This document shows, one piece after another, positions 17,405-27,305 of a stretch of 64,000 nucleotides of DNA. The notes beneath the pieces were generated by a model. It did no database searches and was not told the origin of the DNA. It saw only the letters and a list, made by a program, of their open reading frames with translations. How positions within the stretch are numbered: the stretch's first letter is position 1; each line of letters starts with the position of its first letter. This stretch comes from an uncultured Gammaproteobacteria bacterium (lineage in GTDB: Bacteria; Pseudomonadota; Gammaproteobacteria; Nitrosococcales; Methylophagaceae): assembly GCA_905479075.1 (NCBI GenBank), contig CAJQLA010000017.1, positions 62,001-126,000 on the forward strand. The letters run 5' to 3'. Both the position numbers and the translations under genes were made by a program.

Positions 17405-17973
17405 TACTTCACAATTTTAGTAAATTTAGAGCCTTCGAGGGTCAAATTAAACATTAAACCTTTATTACTAAAGACAAAGCCAACGATAGGATCTGTAATA
17501 TCAAGGGTATTAATATCTTCAGCTGCTCCCCATTGAACCAGAGCGACAGAACCATCTACACCTGCTTTCCAACCTTCACTCTGTTGGAATTTGACTAATG
17601 CATCATCAGTCATAAATACTAAAACGACAGACTTAGTTTGGGCACCTGCTTGTAGACCAATAGAAGCTGCTGCAGTGCTGAAATAAGCCTTAGTCTGACC
17701 ATCAATTCTCAGTGCACCTTCACCATATTCGCCACCAATCCAAAAGCCGGCTTTAATCACGCTTGGGAAAACGAGGATACCTTTTGCTCTTTTCAAAAAT
17801 TCGCCACCACCCGGAACTTCTTTACGGAACCGTTTTAAGGTTTCATCGACGCCGATATTGATTTCAGTAGCCGATGCTGCATAAGTATCATTGGGTGATG
17901 CAATAAATAAAGTGAGGCAGGCAAAGAGAGTTGCTTGTAAGATATGATTAAATTGTTTAGTAAAATACGCCAT
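17404..17973 (-). CDS. SYLF (Ysc84-like) exported lipid-binding-type protein
   Basis: A 189-residue protein with an N-terminal signal peptide ending near residue 32 (TYA-AS). The rest is the SYLF/Ysc84 domain: AKGILVFPSVIKAGFWIGGEYGEG and the final NKGLMFNLTLEGSKF are diagnostic. Eukaryotic members bind phosphoinositides and actin. Bacterial members are periplasmic proteins of unclear role. It is followed by the ASCH gene with one base of overlap. Confidence 0.85.
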   Translation of the reverse strand: MAYFTKQFNHILQATLFACLTLFIASPNDTYAASATEINIGVDETLKRFRKEVPGGGEFLKRAKGILVFPSVIKAGFWIGGEYGEGALRIDGQTKAYFSTAAASIGLQAGAQTKSVVLVFMTDDALVKFQQSEGWKAGVDGSVALVQWGAAEDINTLDITDPIVGFVFSNKGLMFNLTLEGSKFTKIVK

Positions 17974-18071
17974 TTTTTATTACCTTTTTATATAGGTAGA
18001 TTGGAATGTCATAACAATTTGTAAGTTGTTATTCAGACCCTCAAGTTCAGACATAGATACTACCTTGATGT

Positions 18072-18121
18072 TATGAGTTTGGCTAGCAGGGAGCAATGCT
18101 TATCTACTCACCAAACTCATA
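18072..18121. repeat. 11-bp inverted repeat between ybiT and the SYLF gene
   Basis: TATGAGTTTGG at 18072-18082 and its exact reverse complement at 18111-18121 enclose 28 bases. No T-run follows on the minus strand, so it is not a standard terminator. It could be a long hairpin or a protein site upstream of the SYLF gene. Confidence 0.45.
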
Positions 18122-18148
18122 CAATTATTTGCTATTGTGCTTGCTGTA

Positions 18149-19744
18149 TTAGTTAATTCCTTGGCTGGCAAGGTATTGTTCATAGTTGCCTTTAAAATCA
18201 ACGATGCCACTACTTGTCATATCAAAGATACGTGTTGCTAGCGACGATACGAACTCACGATCATGACTGACGAAAAACAAAGTTCCTTCGTATTGCTCTA
18301 ATGCCATATTTAAGGATTCAATAGATTCCATATCCATATGGTTTGTTGGTTCATCCATAATGAGGATATTGGGTTTTTGTAGTAATAACTTACCAAACAT
18401 CATCCGGCCTTTTTCACCACCCGATAATACATTGGCTTTTTTATCAATCATCGTACCTGAGAACAGTAAGCGGCCAAGCGTGCCACGAATCACCTGCTCA
18501 TCATCGGATGGCTTGCCCCATTGCTGCATCCATTCAAAAAGAGTTAGGTTATTGTTAAAAAAGTGTTCATGATCTTGGGCGTAATAGCCAATATTGGCAT
18601 TTTCAGACCATTTCACTTGGCCCGTCTTAGGCGGCATATCAATAGCTAATGTCTTAATAAGCGTTGATTTCCCAATACCATTTGGACCAATAATACCAAT
18701 ACGTTCGCCGACCTCAGCCATAAATTTGAAACCGTCAAATAGTGCAGGTTCATCATCATAAGATTGACTGATATCCTTGACTTCAACAGCATTTCTAAAT
18801 AATTTCTTTTCTTGTTCGAAGCGAATAAACGGGTTTACACGGCTAGAAGGCTTAATCTCGTCCAATTGGATTTTATCAATTTGTTTGGCACGTGATGTGG
18901 CTTGCTTAGCTTTGGAAGCATTAGCTGAGAAGCGACGAACGAAATCTTGTAATTCTGTTATTTGTGCTTTTTTCTTTTCATTATCGGATAGTTGCTGAGC
19001 TCTAGCCTGTGTTGAAGCTAGCATGTATTCATCATAATTACCGGGATAAACACGTAACTCACCAAAATCCATATCAGCCATATGAGTACAAACACTGTTT
19101 AAAAAGTGGCGATCATGAGAAATAATGACCATGGTGCCGTTACGTTGATTAATCATATCTTCTAGCCAACGGATGGTATTGATGTCTAAGTGATTTGTCG
19201 GTTCATCCAGTAAGAAAATATCAGGATCGGCAAAGAGTACTTGTGTCAGTAAGATACGGAGTTTCCAGCCTGGTGCTATTTCACTCATTGGACCATAGTG
19301 CTGTTCTGTTGGAATGCCAACACCCAATAATAATTCACCCGCACGAGATTCAGCCGTATAGCCATCCATCTCAGCATATTCGCCTTCAAGGTGGGCGACC
19401 TTTAAACCATCTTCTTCAGACATTTCTGGCAAATTATAGATACGATCGCGTTCTTTATGGACTTCCCATAACTCAGCATTACCCATAATAACTACATCGA
19501 TGACACGTTGATCTTCATAAGCAAATTGATCTTGTTTCAGTACCGCAAAGCTTTCGTTAACATCAAGACTGACATTACCAGCTGTAGGTTCTAACTGTCC
19601 GGCCAAAATTTTCATGAAAGTGGATTTACCACAACCGTTCGCACCGATGAGGCCATAACGGTTGCCTCCGCCAAATTTAACGGAGACGTTTTCAAATAGG
19701 GGTTTAGCACCAAATTGCATGGTGATATTAGCTGTTGTTAACAA
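18149..19744 (-). CDS. ybiT: ABC-F ribosome-associated ATPase YbiT
   Basis: A 531-residue protein without membrane segments, made of two ABC ATPase domains joined by a charged linker. This is the ABC-F layout of ribosome E-site factors. Walker A motifs read GANGCGKST and GPNGIGKST, and both Walker B strands end in [16 protein letters not shown]. Length and opening ([12 protein letters not shown]) fit E. coli YbiT (530 residues). It is one of three ABC-F genes in this window. Confidence 0.92.
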   Translation of the reverse strand: MLTTANITMQFGAKPLFENVSVKFGGGNRYGLIGANGCGKSTFMKILAGQLEPTAGNVSLDVNESFAVLKQDQFAYEDQRVIDVVIMGNAELWEVHKERDRIYNLPEMSEEDGLKVAHLEGEYAEMDGYTAESRAGELLLGVGIPTEQHYGPMSEIAPGWKLRILLTQVLFADPDIFLLDEPTNHLDINTIRWLEDMINQRNGTMVIISHDRHFLNSVCTHMADMDFGELRVYPGNYDEYMLASTQARAQQLSDNEKKKAQITELQDFVRRFSANASKAKQATSRAKQIDKIQLDEIKPSSRVNPFIRFEQEKKLFRNAVEVKDISQSYDDEPALFDGFKFMAEVGERIGIIGPNGIGKSTLIKTLAIDMPPKTGQVKWSENANIGYYAQDHEHFFNNNLTLFEWMQQWGKPSDDEQVIRGTLGRLLFSGTMIDKKANVLSGGEKGRMMFGKLLLQKPNILIMDEPTNHMDMESIESLNMALEQYEGTLFFVSHDREFVSSLATRIFDMTSSGIVDFKGNYEQYLASQGIN

Positions 19745-19817
19745 AGTGACGATCCTGTACGTGGGGGGATTCTGCTTAACTCAGATCAGAAAAAACCCGC
19801 CATTATACATGGTCTTA

Positions 19818-20078
19818 CTACTGCGCGATAAGGTCTATTTTGTCTTTTCGCTTGAGTTTTTTGATAGCGGCTTCGCGTTTCGAGGCACTACTTCGGTTTG
19901 GGTGTGATTCTTGGTAAACAATTTTCTTGGCAGGACTAGTATTAAAAAAGCGTGCACCCACTTGTTTTGCTTGATGTTCAGAAAAACGACGTTGTAAATC
20001 AGTTGTTATACCCGTATACAGATGTCCATTTTCCGCTTCGACTATATAAACAAACCAGTCCGCTTTCTTTGTAGCCAT
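19818..20078 (-). CDS. GIY-YIG nuclease-fold small protein (YhbQ-like)
   Basis: An 86-residue single GIY-YIG domain. The name motif appears as VYIVEAENGHLYTGITTDL, followed by the conserved Arg in RRFSEHQ and the Glu in SKREAAIKKL. Such UvrC-like small proteins have nuclease activity in some cases and no firm cellular role. Its start is two bases from the msrB stop, so it is read with msrB. Confidence 0.88.
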   Translation of the reverse strand: MATKKADWFVYIVEAENGHLYTGITTDLQRRFSEHQAKQVGARFFNTSPAKKIVYQESHPNRSSASKREAAIKKLKRKDKIDLIAQ

Positions 20079-20080
20079 GA

Positions 20081-20473
20081 TTACTTTTTAAAATCAATAG
20101 AAACGGAGTTAATACAGTAACGAAGATTGGTCGGTGCTGGGCCATCTTCAAATACATGACCTAAGTGAGCATCACAGTTTGGACACCTAACCTCAACACG
20201 TTTCATTCCGTGACTTAGATCAACATTTTCTACGATAGAATTTGCAATTAACTCAGAGGAAAAACTAGGCCAACCACAACCTGAATCGAATTTGTCCTCA
20301 GATGAGAATAGGGGTTGTTCACAGCAAATACATCGGTAGGTGCCTTTATCATGATTATTAACATAGATACCTGAAAAAGGTGGCTCTGTACCAGCTTGGC
20401 GGGTAACACGATATTGTTCTTCGGTCAGCATCTCACGCCATTGTGCATCAGTTTTAGTTATTTTTTGGGACAT
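20081..20473 (-). CDS. msrB: Peptide methionine (R)-sulfoxide reductase MsrB
   Basis: MsrB repairs oxidised methionine in proteins. The 130-residue cytoplasmic protein has both zinc CxxC pairs (CICCEQP and CPNCDAH) and the catalytic cysteine in RYCINSVS near the C-terminus. GCGWPSF and GHVFEDGP are family signatures. It forms a two-gene unit with the GIY-YIG gene. Confidence 0.96.
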   Translation of the reverse strand: MSQKITKTDAQWREMLTEEQYRVTRQAGTEPPFSGIYVNNHDKGTYRCICCEQPLFSSEDKFDSGCGWPSFSSELIANSIVENVDLSHGMKRVEVRCPNCDAHLGHVFEDGPAPTNLRYCINSVSIDFKK

Positions 20474-20681
20474 TACTTTTACCTCTAAGCTATAACAAGA
20501 GTATGCCTCGTTGCTGTTATGCGAACAACTATCTTTAATATATATTTGGTAATGAAACTGAAATAAAAAGTTTATACTGGAAATGCATATAAATATGAAG
20601 TGAGTTTTCAGAATAGAGCTTGAACAAGCATATGTTTTTGCTTTAATTTTAAAATTATATTTGTTGGCAAGGACTGAAATG

Positions 20682-21632
20682 ATGGATAAGGTTTTAGTGA
20701 CAGGTGCAACAGGTCAATTAGGTTCTGAACTGACCCAGGCTCTCCGCCAAAAATTGGGTGTCGACAATGTGATTGCTGCTGGTCATCAGCGTTCAGCTTC
20801 GCTTGAATTGGCTCAGGGCCCATTTATTCAAATGGATGTTCGCGATAGTCAAGTCGTGACAGACGTTATTAATGATTATCAAGTGGATACAGTTTTTCAC
20901 TTGGCAGCCTTGCTGTCTGCTGTTGCAGAACGACTTCCAAAACAGGCTTGGGACATTAATATCAATGGCCTATTGAATGTGCTGGAAGCGGCGAGAGAAA
21001 GGCAGTGTGCCGTTTTTTTTCCAAGTTCTATCGGAGCATTTGGAACAGGTACGCCAGTATTTAACACGCCACAAGATACCATCCAGCGCCCGAATACGCT
21101 TTATGGCATTAGTAAATTATCTGGCGAATTATTGTGCGATTATTATCAACAACGTTTCTCGGTAGATGCTAGGGGTTTACGTTTCCCCGGTTTGATCTCA
21201 TACCAAACCTTGCCTGGTGGTGGCACTACAGACTATGCGGTAGAGATTTTTTATGCGGCACTGCAACAACAGTCTTATGACTGTTTTCTTAGAGCAGATA
21301 GCCAGTTAGATATGATGTATATGCCTGATGCTGTAAATGCAGCTATTGCTTTAATGGAAGCTGATCCAGCGCAATTAACACATCACAATGCCTTTAATGT
21401 GACAGCAATGAGTATTACACCGGCACAATTAGCAGCAGAGATACGGCGTCATATTTCAGAGTTTGAAATACGTTATAGCGTTGATCCTATTCGGCAAGCC
21501 ATTGCAGATACCTGGCCAAAACATATGGATGATAGTTGTGCCCATGCTGAGTGGGGCTGGCAAGCGGAGTTTGGTTTATCTGAAATGGTAAGTGATATGT
21601 TAGATAAATTAGCGATAAAGCTATCAGGGTAA
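20682..21632 (+). CDS. tdh: L-threonine 3-dehydrogenase, short-chain (SDR) type
   Basis: The enzyme oxidises threonine to 2-amino-3-ketobutyrate with NAD. The 316-residue protein has the Rossmann motif [10 protein letters not shown] and the active-site YGISK. The stretch [19 protein letters not shown] is typical of the epimerase-like bacterial threonine dehydrogenases, not the zinc type of E. coli. The ATG at 20682 is eight bases after AAGGA; 20679 and a TTG at 20661 are alternatives. It is followed after 15 bases by kbl, which handles its product, and this confirms the function. Confidence 0.92.
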   Translation: MDKVLVTGATGQLGSELTQALRQKLGVDNVIAAGHQRSASLELAQGPFIQMDVRDSQVVTDVINDYQVDTVFHLAALLSAVAERLPKQAWDININGLLNVLEAARERQCAVFFPSSIGAFGTGTPVFNTPQDTIQRPNTLYGISKLSGELLCDYYQQRFSVDARGLRFPGLISYQTLPGGGTTDYAVEIFYAALQQQSYDCFLRADSQLDMMYMPDAVNAAIALMEADPAQLTHHNAFNVTAMSITPAQLAAEIRRHISEFEIRYSVDPIRQAIADTWPKHMDDSCAHAEWGWQAEFGLSEMVSDMLDKLAIKLSG

Positions 21633-21647
21633 TAAAAGGAAATTACG

Positions 21648-22865
21648 ATGTCGCTTGATAAGCTAGAAATAATATTAAGCCAGCAACTTGCTAGTATAGA
21701 TAATGCCGGCACATCGAAACGCCATGAACAGGTCATCAGTGGCCGAACGAGTGGCACAAACGGTTTTGGTCCACGCTATCACTTGGCTGATTTTGGACAA
21801 AAATCGTTTTTACGTATGAATTCGAATTCTTACCTTGGTTTGGAAAGCCATCCCGATGTGATAGCTGCAGAGGCCAAAGCTGCAGAGCAGTTTGGCACAG
21901 GCCCCGGGGCTGTACGATTTATCAGTGGTAGCTATCAAGCTCATAAAGATTTGGAACAAAGTTTGGCAGATTTTCATGGTAGGCAATCTGCGATGGTTTT
22001 TAGTTCGGCCTATGCAGCAATGCTGGCGGTATTACCCCAGTTGGTATCGGAACAAACCTTAATTATTAGTGATGTCTTAAACCATAACTGCATTATTAAT
22101 GCGGTACGTTTATCACGCTGTGCTGCTAAAGCCGTGTACGACCATTTGAATATGTCTGAGTTGGAAACAATATTAAAAGAAAATAGTGGCTTATATAAAC
22201 GGGTGTGTGTAGTTACTGATGGTGTGTTTAGCATGCGTGGTGATTATGCCGATCTAGAACATATCACAATGTTATGTAAACGTTATGAAGGGTGTTATGA
22301 CGAGGGAATTATTAGCATTGTAGATGATTCACATGGTGTTGGGGTATTAGGTAAAACGGGCCGTGGTACAGAGCAATTGTGTGATGCCAAGGCCGATATA
22401 TTACTGGCAACTTTGGGCAAGGCGTTTGGTGTCAATGGTGGTTATATTGTTTGCAGTAGCAAAGTCATTAAATACTTGAGGGAAACAGCGGCACTTTATA
22501 TTTATTCCAACCCGATCACGCCAGCAGAGGCTGCAGCCGCTACACAAGCCGTAACCATTATTGACAGCGAGTTAGGCTTAGTAAAACTTGAGAAATTGCA
22601 GAAACTGGGTAGACGATTGCGAACAGGCCTTGAACAAGCGGGTTTTAGTCTTTTGCCTGGACAGCATCCTATCGTTGCTGTGCTAATTGGTGATACCAAA
22701 CAGACCATTGCTTTAGTCAAACGATTATTTGAACATCAGATTCTAGTTACAGGTTTAAGTTACCCAGTGGTACCGAAAGGTCAGGAAGAAATTAGGTTAC
22801 AAGTGTCCTCCGATCATACTGAAAAAGATATTGATTTTTTATTGTCAGTAATGTTATCAAATTAA
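21648..22865 (+). CDS. kbl: 2-amino-3-ketobutyrate CoA ligase (glycine C-acetyltransferase)
   Basis: A PLP enzyme splitting aminoketobutyrate with CoA into glycine and acetyl-CoA. It is 405 residues long, in the alpha-oxoamine synthase family (NSNSYLGLESHP, DDSHGVGVLG and the PLP lysine in TLGKAFGVNGG). The preceding tdh makes 2-amino-3-ketobutyrate, which separates this assignment from BioF or HemA. AAAGGAAA precedes the ATG. Confidence 0.9.
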   Translation: MSLDKLEIILSQQLASIDNAGTSKRHEQVISGRTSGTNGFGPRYHLADFGQKSFLRMNSNSYLGLESHPDVIAAEAKAAEQFGTGPGAVRFISGSYQAHKDLEQSLADFHGRQSAMVFSSAYAAMLAVLPQLVSEQTLIISDVLNHNCIINAVRLSRCAAKAVYDHLNMSELETILKENSGLYKRVCVVTDGVFSMRGDYADLEHITMLCKRYEGCYDEGIISIVDDSHGVGVLGKTGRGTEQLCDAKADILLATLGKAFGVNGGYIVCSSKVIKYLRETAALYIYSNPITPAEAAAATQAVTIIDSELGLVKLEKLQKLGRRLRTGLEQAGFSLLPGQHPIVAVLIGDTKQTIALVKRLFEHQILVTGLSYPVVPKGQEEIRLQVSSDHTEKDIDFLLSVMLSN

Positions 22866-22922
22866 CATAATGGCTTTTAATACTGGGTTCCAAAGCGGTT
22901 TTGTTTTGATTACTATGGGGGT

Positions 22923-23606
22923 ATGAAATTAATTAATTGTGATCTAGGTGAATGTTTAACGCCCGACCCTGATGAAGTGATTATGCCATTAATTGATGTG
23001 GCGAATATTGCTTGTGGCGGTCATGCTGGTGATGAATTAAGTATGGCTAAAACAGTTGAATTAGCTAAGCAATATAATGTAAAAATTGCAGCACATCCAA
23101 GTTATCCCGATAAAGAGAATTTTGGCCGCATTAGTCAAAACCATGATGACAACACCTTATTTTTATTGCTCCAACAACAAGTCGAACAGTTGATGTCTAT
23201 TTGTCAGTATTTTGATATGACTATTGATTATTTAAAGCCCCATGGTGCTTTATATCATGACATGTTGAGATCACCTTCAACAATGGAGGTGATCTGTAAA
23301 GTGATAATGTCTTTTGAGGATAAATTTTCTCTTATCGTGCAAGCGGGTAGTGAGGCCGAACACATTACACGTTTGACTCGTCACTATGATATTGAATTGA
23401 TTGGTGAAGCTTTTGCTGATAGAGGGTATCGGGGAAATCAATTAATACCTCGAACTGAGCAAGGGGCTTTGATTGAAAAGGCTGAGGACATTATCGCGCA
23501 ATATCAATCATTTTCAACAAGGCCCGCATTTAGTGTTGATACAGTGTGTTTTCATTCAGATCATCAACCGTCTGTCGCAGCCTTGCAAATGCTCAAGGCT
23601 GTGTAA
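22923..23606 (+). CDS. pxpA: 5-oxoprolinase subunit A (LamB/YcsF family)
   Basis: PxpA, with PxpB and PxpC, hydrolyses 5-oxoproline (pyroglutamate) to glutamate using ATP. The 227-residue protein carries the family hallmarks NCDLGE at the start, NIACGGHAGD and the KPHGALYHDM strand. All three subunit genes follow in order with overlapping ends, so function is well supported. GGGGGTATG just before the start gives the ribosome site. Confidence 0.95.
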   Translation: MKLINCDLGECLTPDPDEVIMPLIDVANIACGGHAGDELSMAKTVELAKQYNVKIAAHPSYPDKENFGRISQNHDDNTLFLLLQQQVEQLMSICQYFDMTIDYLKPHGALYHDMLRSPSTMEVICKVIMSFEDKFSLIVQAGSEAEHITRLTRHYDIELIGEAFADRGYRGNQLIPRTEQGALIEKAEDIIAQYQSFSTRPAFSVDTVCFHSDHQPSVAALQMLKAV

Positions 23607-24289
23607 TGCTTGATATCAAAATAGCGGGTGAAAATAGCATAATCATCTATTTTGGTGATGAAATTTCTTCAACATTAACAGATGAAATTGCTTTTTATAC
23701 CCAGTTGATTAAGCAAAACCTAAACACACTACTTATCGATGTTGTCCCTTCTTATACCAGCCTGTTATTAACGTATCGACTGGGCTCAATAAACTATGAA
23801 AGTTTTAGCCAGTTAGTGTCTGAACTGATAAATAATTCTGATTTCATAAATCAGAATACGCAGCGTAAAACAGTCGAAATTCCAGTATTGTATGATGAAT
23901 CAGTCGGCTTTGATCTTGCTGAACTATTAAAAGAAGCTCACTTATCGTTAAATGAGTTTATTGATCTTCATAGCGGACAACAATATCAAGTCCACGCGAT
24001 AGGCTTTAGTCCCGGCTTCGCTTTTTTAGGACAGCTTGATAAACGTATAGCTCGACCTCGTCTTGCAAACCCACGATTGAGTATTCCTGCAGGGAGTGTC
24101 GGTATTGCTGATAGACAAACGGCTGTTTACCCAATGGCTTCGGCAGGCGGGTGGAATATTATTGGTAGAACACCACTTAATTTAACATTGAAGGATGACA
24201 ATAGCTTAGAGAGGTTTGCTATTGGTGACACTGTTCGGTTCAAGTCGATCTCTAAACAAAGTTATCTACAGCAAGGCGGCAAGCTATGA
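23606..24289 (+). CDS. pxpB: 5-oxoprolinase subunit B (allophanate hydrolase subunit 1-like)
   Basis: A 227-residue cyclophilin-like-fold subunit. HAIGFSPGFAFLGQLD and PRLANPRLSIPAGSVGIAD are the conserved blocks. An upstream in-frame ATG at 23546 would overlap pxpA heavily; the ATG at 23606 overlaps the pxpA stop by one base and gives the expected length. The end overlaps pxpC by four bases. Confidence 0.94.
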   Translation: MLDIKIAGENSIIIYFGDEISSTLTDEIAFYTQLIKQNLNTLLIDVVPSYTSLLLTYRLGSINYESFSQLVSELINNSDFINQNTQRKTVEIPVLYDESVGFDLAELLKEAHLSLNEFIDLHSGQQYQVHAIGFSPGFAFLGQLDKRIARPRLANPRLSIPAGSVGIADRQTAVYPMASAGGWNIIGRTPLNLTLKDDNSLERFAIGDTVRFKSISKQSYLQQGGKL

Positions 24290-25203
24290 GTTTTCAAGTA
24301 GCCAAAACTGGTTTAATGACTTTAATTCAAGATTATGGCCGTTATGGTTATGCTGAAAAGGGATTAAGTCAGTCCGGCGTTGCCGATGAACATGCTTTTT
24401 GCTGGGCAAACTATTTATTGGATAACCATTTCAATGATGCAGTATTGGAAATTTGCTTTGGTGGCATAGAGCTAAAAGCGCTTTCATCAAGCTATATTGC
24501 TGTGACAGGCGCCGATCTGGGGTTTAAAATAAATGGGGTGAGTCAGTCGCTTTGGCAAGTTATAAAAGTGAATAAGGGGGATGTTTTAAGTTGGTCGCGA
24601 TTAATAAAAGATAGAGGCTTTCGTGCTTATCTTGCCGTTAAGGGAGGCGTAAAATCAGCACTCATTTTTAATTCCCGCTCTGTTAATGCTCGTGAGAATA
24701 TCGGTAAACTTGTTAAAGAGGGCGAAATTATTCCTTTCGATACTCATAGCCACGATATCGATAAACGATGCGTCCCCGAAATGTATATAGCAGACTATAA
24801 ACAAGACCTTGTCTTACATTTGATTGCTTGTTATCAATATGACCAATTTACTGAGCAACAAAAAGCAGTTTTCTTCGGGGAAGATTATCAAATAGATCCG
24901 GCATCAGACAGGATTGGATGTCGACTCATAGGCCAAAAAATAGAACAGGTTCCAGAACAAATGATTTCAGAAGGCATTAGTTATGGCAGTGTTGAAATCA
25001 CTCATGAAGGACTGCCGATTATTTTACTTAAAGATCGCCCAAGTATTGGTGGCTACCCTAAAATAGGTACTGTTTTTTCTTTAGATCTTGCAAAATTAGC
25101 TCAAAGGCAGGCGACAAGTAGCGTGAGGTTTAGGCTGATTTCTTTAGTTGAGGCCCAAAAAAAACGCAAAGAATTTAATGCCTTTTTTGGCATGCAGCTA
25201 TAG
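24286..25203 (+). CDS. pxpC: 5-oxoprolinase subunit C (allophanate hydrolase subunit 2-like)
   Basis: A 305-residue subunit with the conserved opening GLMTLIQDYGRYGYAEKGLSQSG-like region and the C-terminal ILLKDRPSIGGYPKIG. Together with subunits A and B it completes the 5-oxoprolinase. It is last in the tdh–kbl–pxpABC run, in which all products feed glutamate, glycine and acetyl-CoA. Confidence 0.94.
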   Translation: MSFQVAKTGLMTLIQDYGRYGYAEKGLSQSGVADEHAFCWANYLLDNHFNDAVLEICFGGIELKALSSSYIAVTGADLGFKINGVSQSLWQVIKVNKGDVLSWSRLIKDRGFRAYLAVKGGVKSALIFNSRSVNARENIGKLVKEGEIIPFDTHSHDIDKRCVPEMYIADYKQDLVLHLIACYQYDQFTEQQKAVFFGEDYQIDPASDRIGCRLIGQKIEQVPEQMISEGISYGSVEITHEGLPIILLKDRPSIGGYPKIGTVFSLDLAKLAQRQATSSVRFRLISLVEAQKKRKEFNAFFGMQL

Positions 25204-25230
25204 CAGCAATATTTTGATCAATTTATCTAT

Positions 25231-25746
25231 TTAGTCTGCTTGCTTTACTGTTAAGTCTATATCACCTATAGCTAATTCTGGGTGGTGTCTTCTAATGAGA
25301 TCAAATGTTCTAAATTCATCTTCTTTCGGTATATCAACCATAATTAGAAATTGGCCATCTTCAATGGCTTGCTCATATTGCTCAACAGTTTTATTCGGTA
25401 CAGAAACACCAATCATACCGCTTACCCATGTGCCAAAACCTGCTCCAAATAAACCTAATCCTAATACAGCTCCACCACCTAATACCAGCCCTGCAGGGGG
25501 AAAACTAACGGCGATTAAGCCAGCTAAAAGTCCTGTTGTTAAACCTGTAGCCGCCCCTTTTTCTAATGCAGGGATGATATCTGATGTTTGGAGAACAGAA
25601 GCCTCGTGGATATGGTTTTGCACTAGCCCGGTATGATTCTTACCAACAACATGGATTTCATGATCTTGAATACCAAGTTCGTGTAGTTCGGCAACAATGC
25701 TGGTCGTTGACTCAATATTAGGAGATAGAAAATACAAACGTTTCAT
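25231..25746 (-). CDS. Glycine-rich membrane-associated protein (DUF1269-like)
   Basis: A 171-residue protein. The first 50 residues form an alpha/beta unit (MKRLYFLSPN and ELHELGIQDHEIHVVGK). A glycine/alanine-rich hydrophobic region at about 65-115 follows, able to enter a membrane, and a C-terminal ferredoxin-like strand (FLIMVDIP) closes the protein. This layout resembles DUF1269/general-stress-type proteins. The function is unknown. Confidence 0.6.
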   Translation of the reverse strand: MKRLYFLSPNIESTTSIVAELHELGIQDHEIHVVGKNHTGLVQNHIHEASVLQTSDIIPALEKGAATGLTTGLLAGLIAVSFPPAGLVLGGGAVLGLGLFGAGFGTWVSGMIGVSVPNKTVEQYEQAIEDGQFLIMVDIPKEDEFRTFDLIRRHHPELAIGDIDLTVKQAD

Positions 25747-25847
25747 GGCAACCTCCGCAGTTTGTAATCATTACGATTTGAGTATAGTCCTTTTATTTCA
25801 TTGAGTAAATCAATCGACAATTGACTTAGGAATGTCTTAAGTTATTG

Positions 25848-27173
25848 TTATGTATCAAAAAATTGTTTTGAAAAACCTTTCATATGCAGGTACTGCACAC
25901 TCGCTGTGAGCCAGGTGGCTATAGCAATAGACCACCAGATACCATAAATATCGGTTTCAATAATGGTTAGGGCAATACTAATAAAAGTAAGCGGTAATAA
26001 TAGTTGACGAATAATATTGAAATACATCGGAATAACGGGTCGCTTCATGCCCTGCAATACTGCGCCAGAGACAAAGGATAGGACATAAGCGGGTAGAATT
26101 AATGCTTCTACACGTAAATAACCAACGCCGATTTCAATGACACTGCTATCGTTAGTAAATAAAGCAAGCAAAGGCCTAGCAAAGGCAAATACCAAAATAC
26201 CGCCTAGTACCATCATGGCAGTACCTATTTTTATGGAATCAAGGGCAATTTGTTCCATTCGTTGAGATTGTCTTGCACCATAATTCACACTTACCAGAGA
26301 TAAAACAGCGATATTAATCCCAATAGTGGGAAGAAGTACTAATTGTTCTATTCTTAATGCAATACCTAACCCAGCTACTGCATCTTCGCCAAATCGAGCT
26401 ACAGCGGAGGTTACAATCATAGAGCCTAATGCAATGAGAAACATATTGGTACTGGCGGGTAAAGATTGCTTGAATAATGCATTATATTGAGGCAAGTTCG
26501 GCAATAAATGTTGCCTAGTTAAACACCGACCAAGCTGACTGTGTTTTACTTTCCAAGTGAGATATATGGCACTACCTAATTGGGTGAGTGCTGTTGCTGC
26601 AGCTAAGCCATAAACACCCCAGCCAAAACCAAACATGAGCAAAGGATCCAAGACAATATTCGCTAGGAAAGCCACGATCAAGCTGTTTCTGAAACTTGTG
26701 GTGTCCCCTAAAGAATTTAAAATACCATTGGCTGCCATAGCATGAGCAGAAAAGGCTAAAGTAGGTAGGATAATGGATAAATAAGAAAAGGCGTGGTCAG
26801 TATACTTACCTTCAGCACCCATCAGAGTGAATATATCACTAGCAAAAAACAATACAATCAGGCCAACAGTAATTGCTGATAACCAAGCAAAGGAAATAGC
26901 CCTACCTGCAAGCTGTTCAGCGATATCGTGTTTAGCCTCACCCCGTGCATTGCCAACAAGCGCATTGGTTCCTTGACCAACGCCTATTGAGATGGCAATC
27001 CCCATAAAATAAATAGGTGCAGCTAATGAAATTCCTGCTAAAGCGCTTGATGATAATAAGCCAGCATAATAATTATCAACGATGTAATACATCGTATTAA
27101 AAAACATCCCAATACTAGCGGGTATGGCTATTTTCTTTAATAAATGTGGGATGGGGTCTTTAGTGAGATCCAA
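25848..27173 (-). CDS. MATE-family efflux transporter
   Basis: A 441-residue membrane protein with 12 predicted helices in two six-helix repeats, using a cation gradient to expel organic cations or drugs. It opens DLTKDPIPHLLKKIAIPASIG, the standard MATE N-terminus, and carries the GIALRIEQL loop of the second repeat. Substrate cannot be predicted. It stands alone. Confidence 0.9.
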   Translation of the reverse strand: MDLTKDPIPHLLKKIAIPASIGMFFNTMYYIVDNYYAGLLSSSALAGISLAAPIYFMGIAISIGVGQGTNALVGNARGEAKHDIAEQLAGRAISFAWLSAITVGLIVLFFASDIFTLMGAEGKYTDHAFSYLSIILPTLAFSAHAMAANGILNSLGDTTSFRNSLIVAFLANIVLDPLLMFGFGWGVYGLAAATALTQLGSAIYLTWKVKHSQLGRCLTRQHLLPNLPQYNALFKQSLPASTNMFLIALGSMIVTSAVARFGEDAVAGLGIALRIEQLVLLPTIGINIAVLSLVSVNYGARQSQRMEQIALDSIKIGTAMMVLGGILVFAFARPLLALFTNDSSVIEIGVGYLRVEALILPAYVLSFVSGAVLQGMKRPVIPMYFNIIRQLLLPLTFISIALTIIETDIYGIWWSIAIATWLTASVQYLHMKGFSKQFFDT

Positions 27174-27305
27174 TTTAATTCCTGATATATCCTAACTACT
27201 AGGAGTCACTAGTTGTTGGTAACTAGTTTAAGTTTATTGATTTAAAGTATAGGCTAGAATCAATAAACTAGCAGTTTTTAACTGAAAAAATATCACTACC
27301 CAGCA

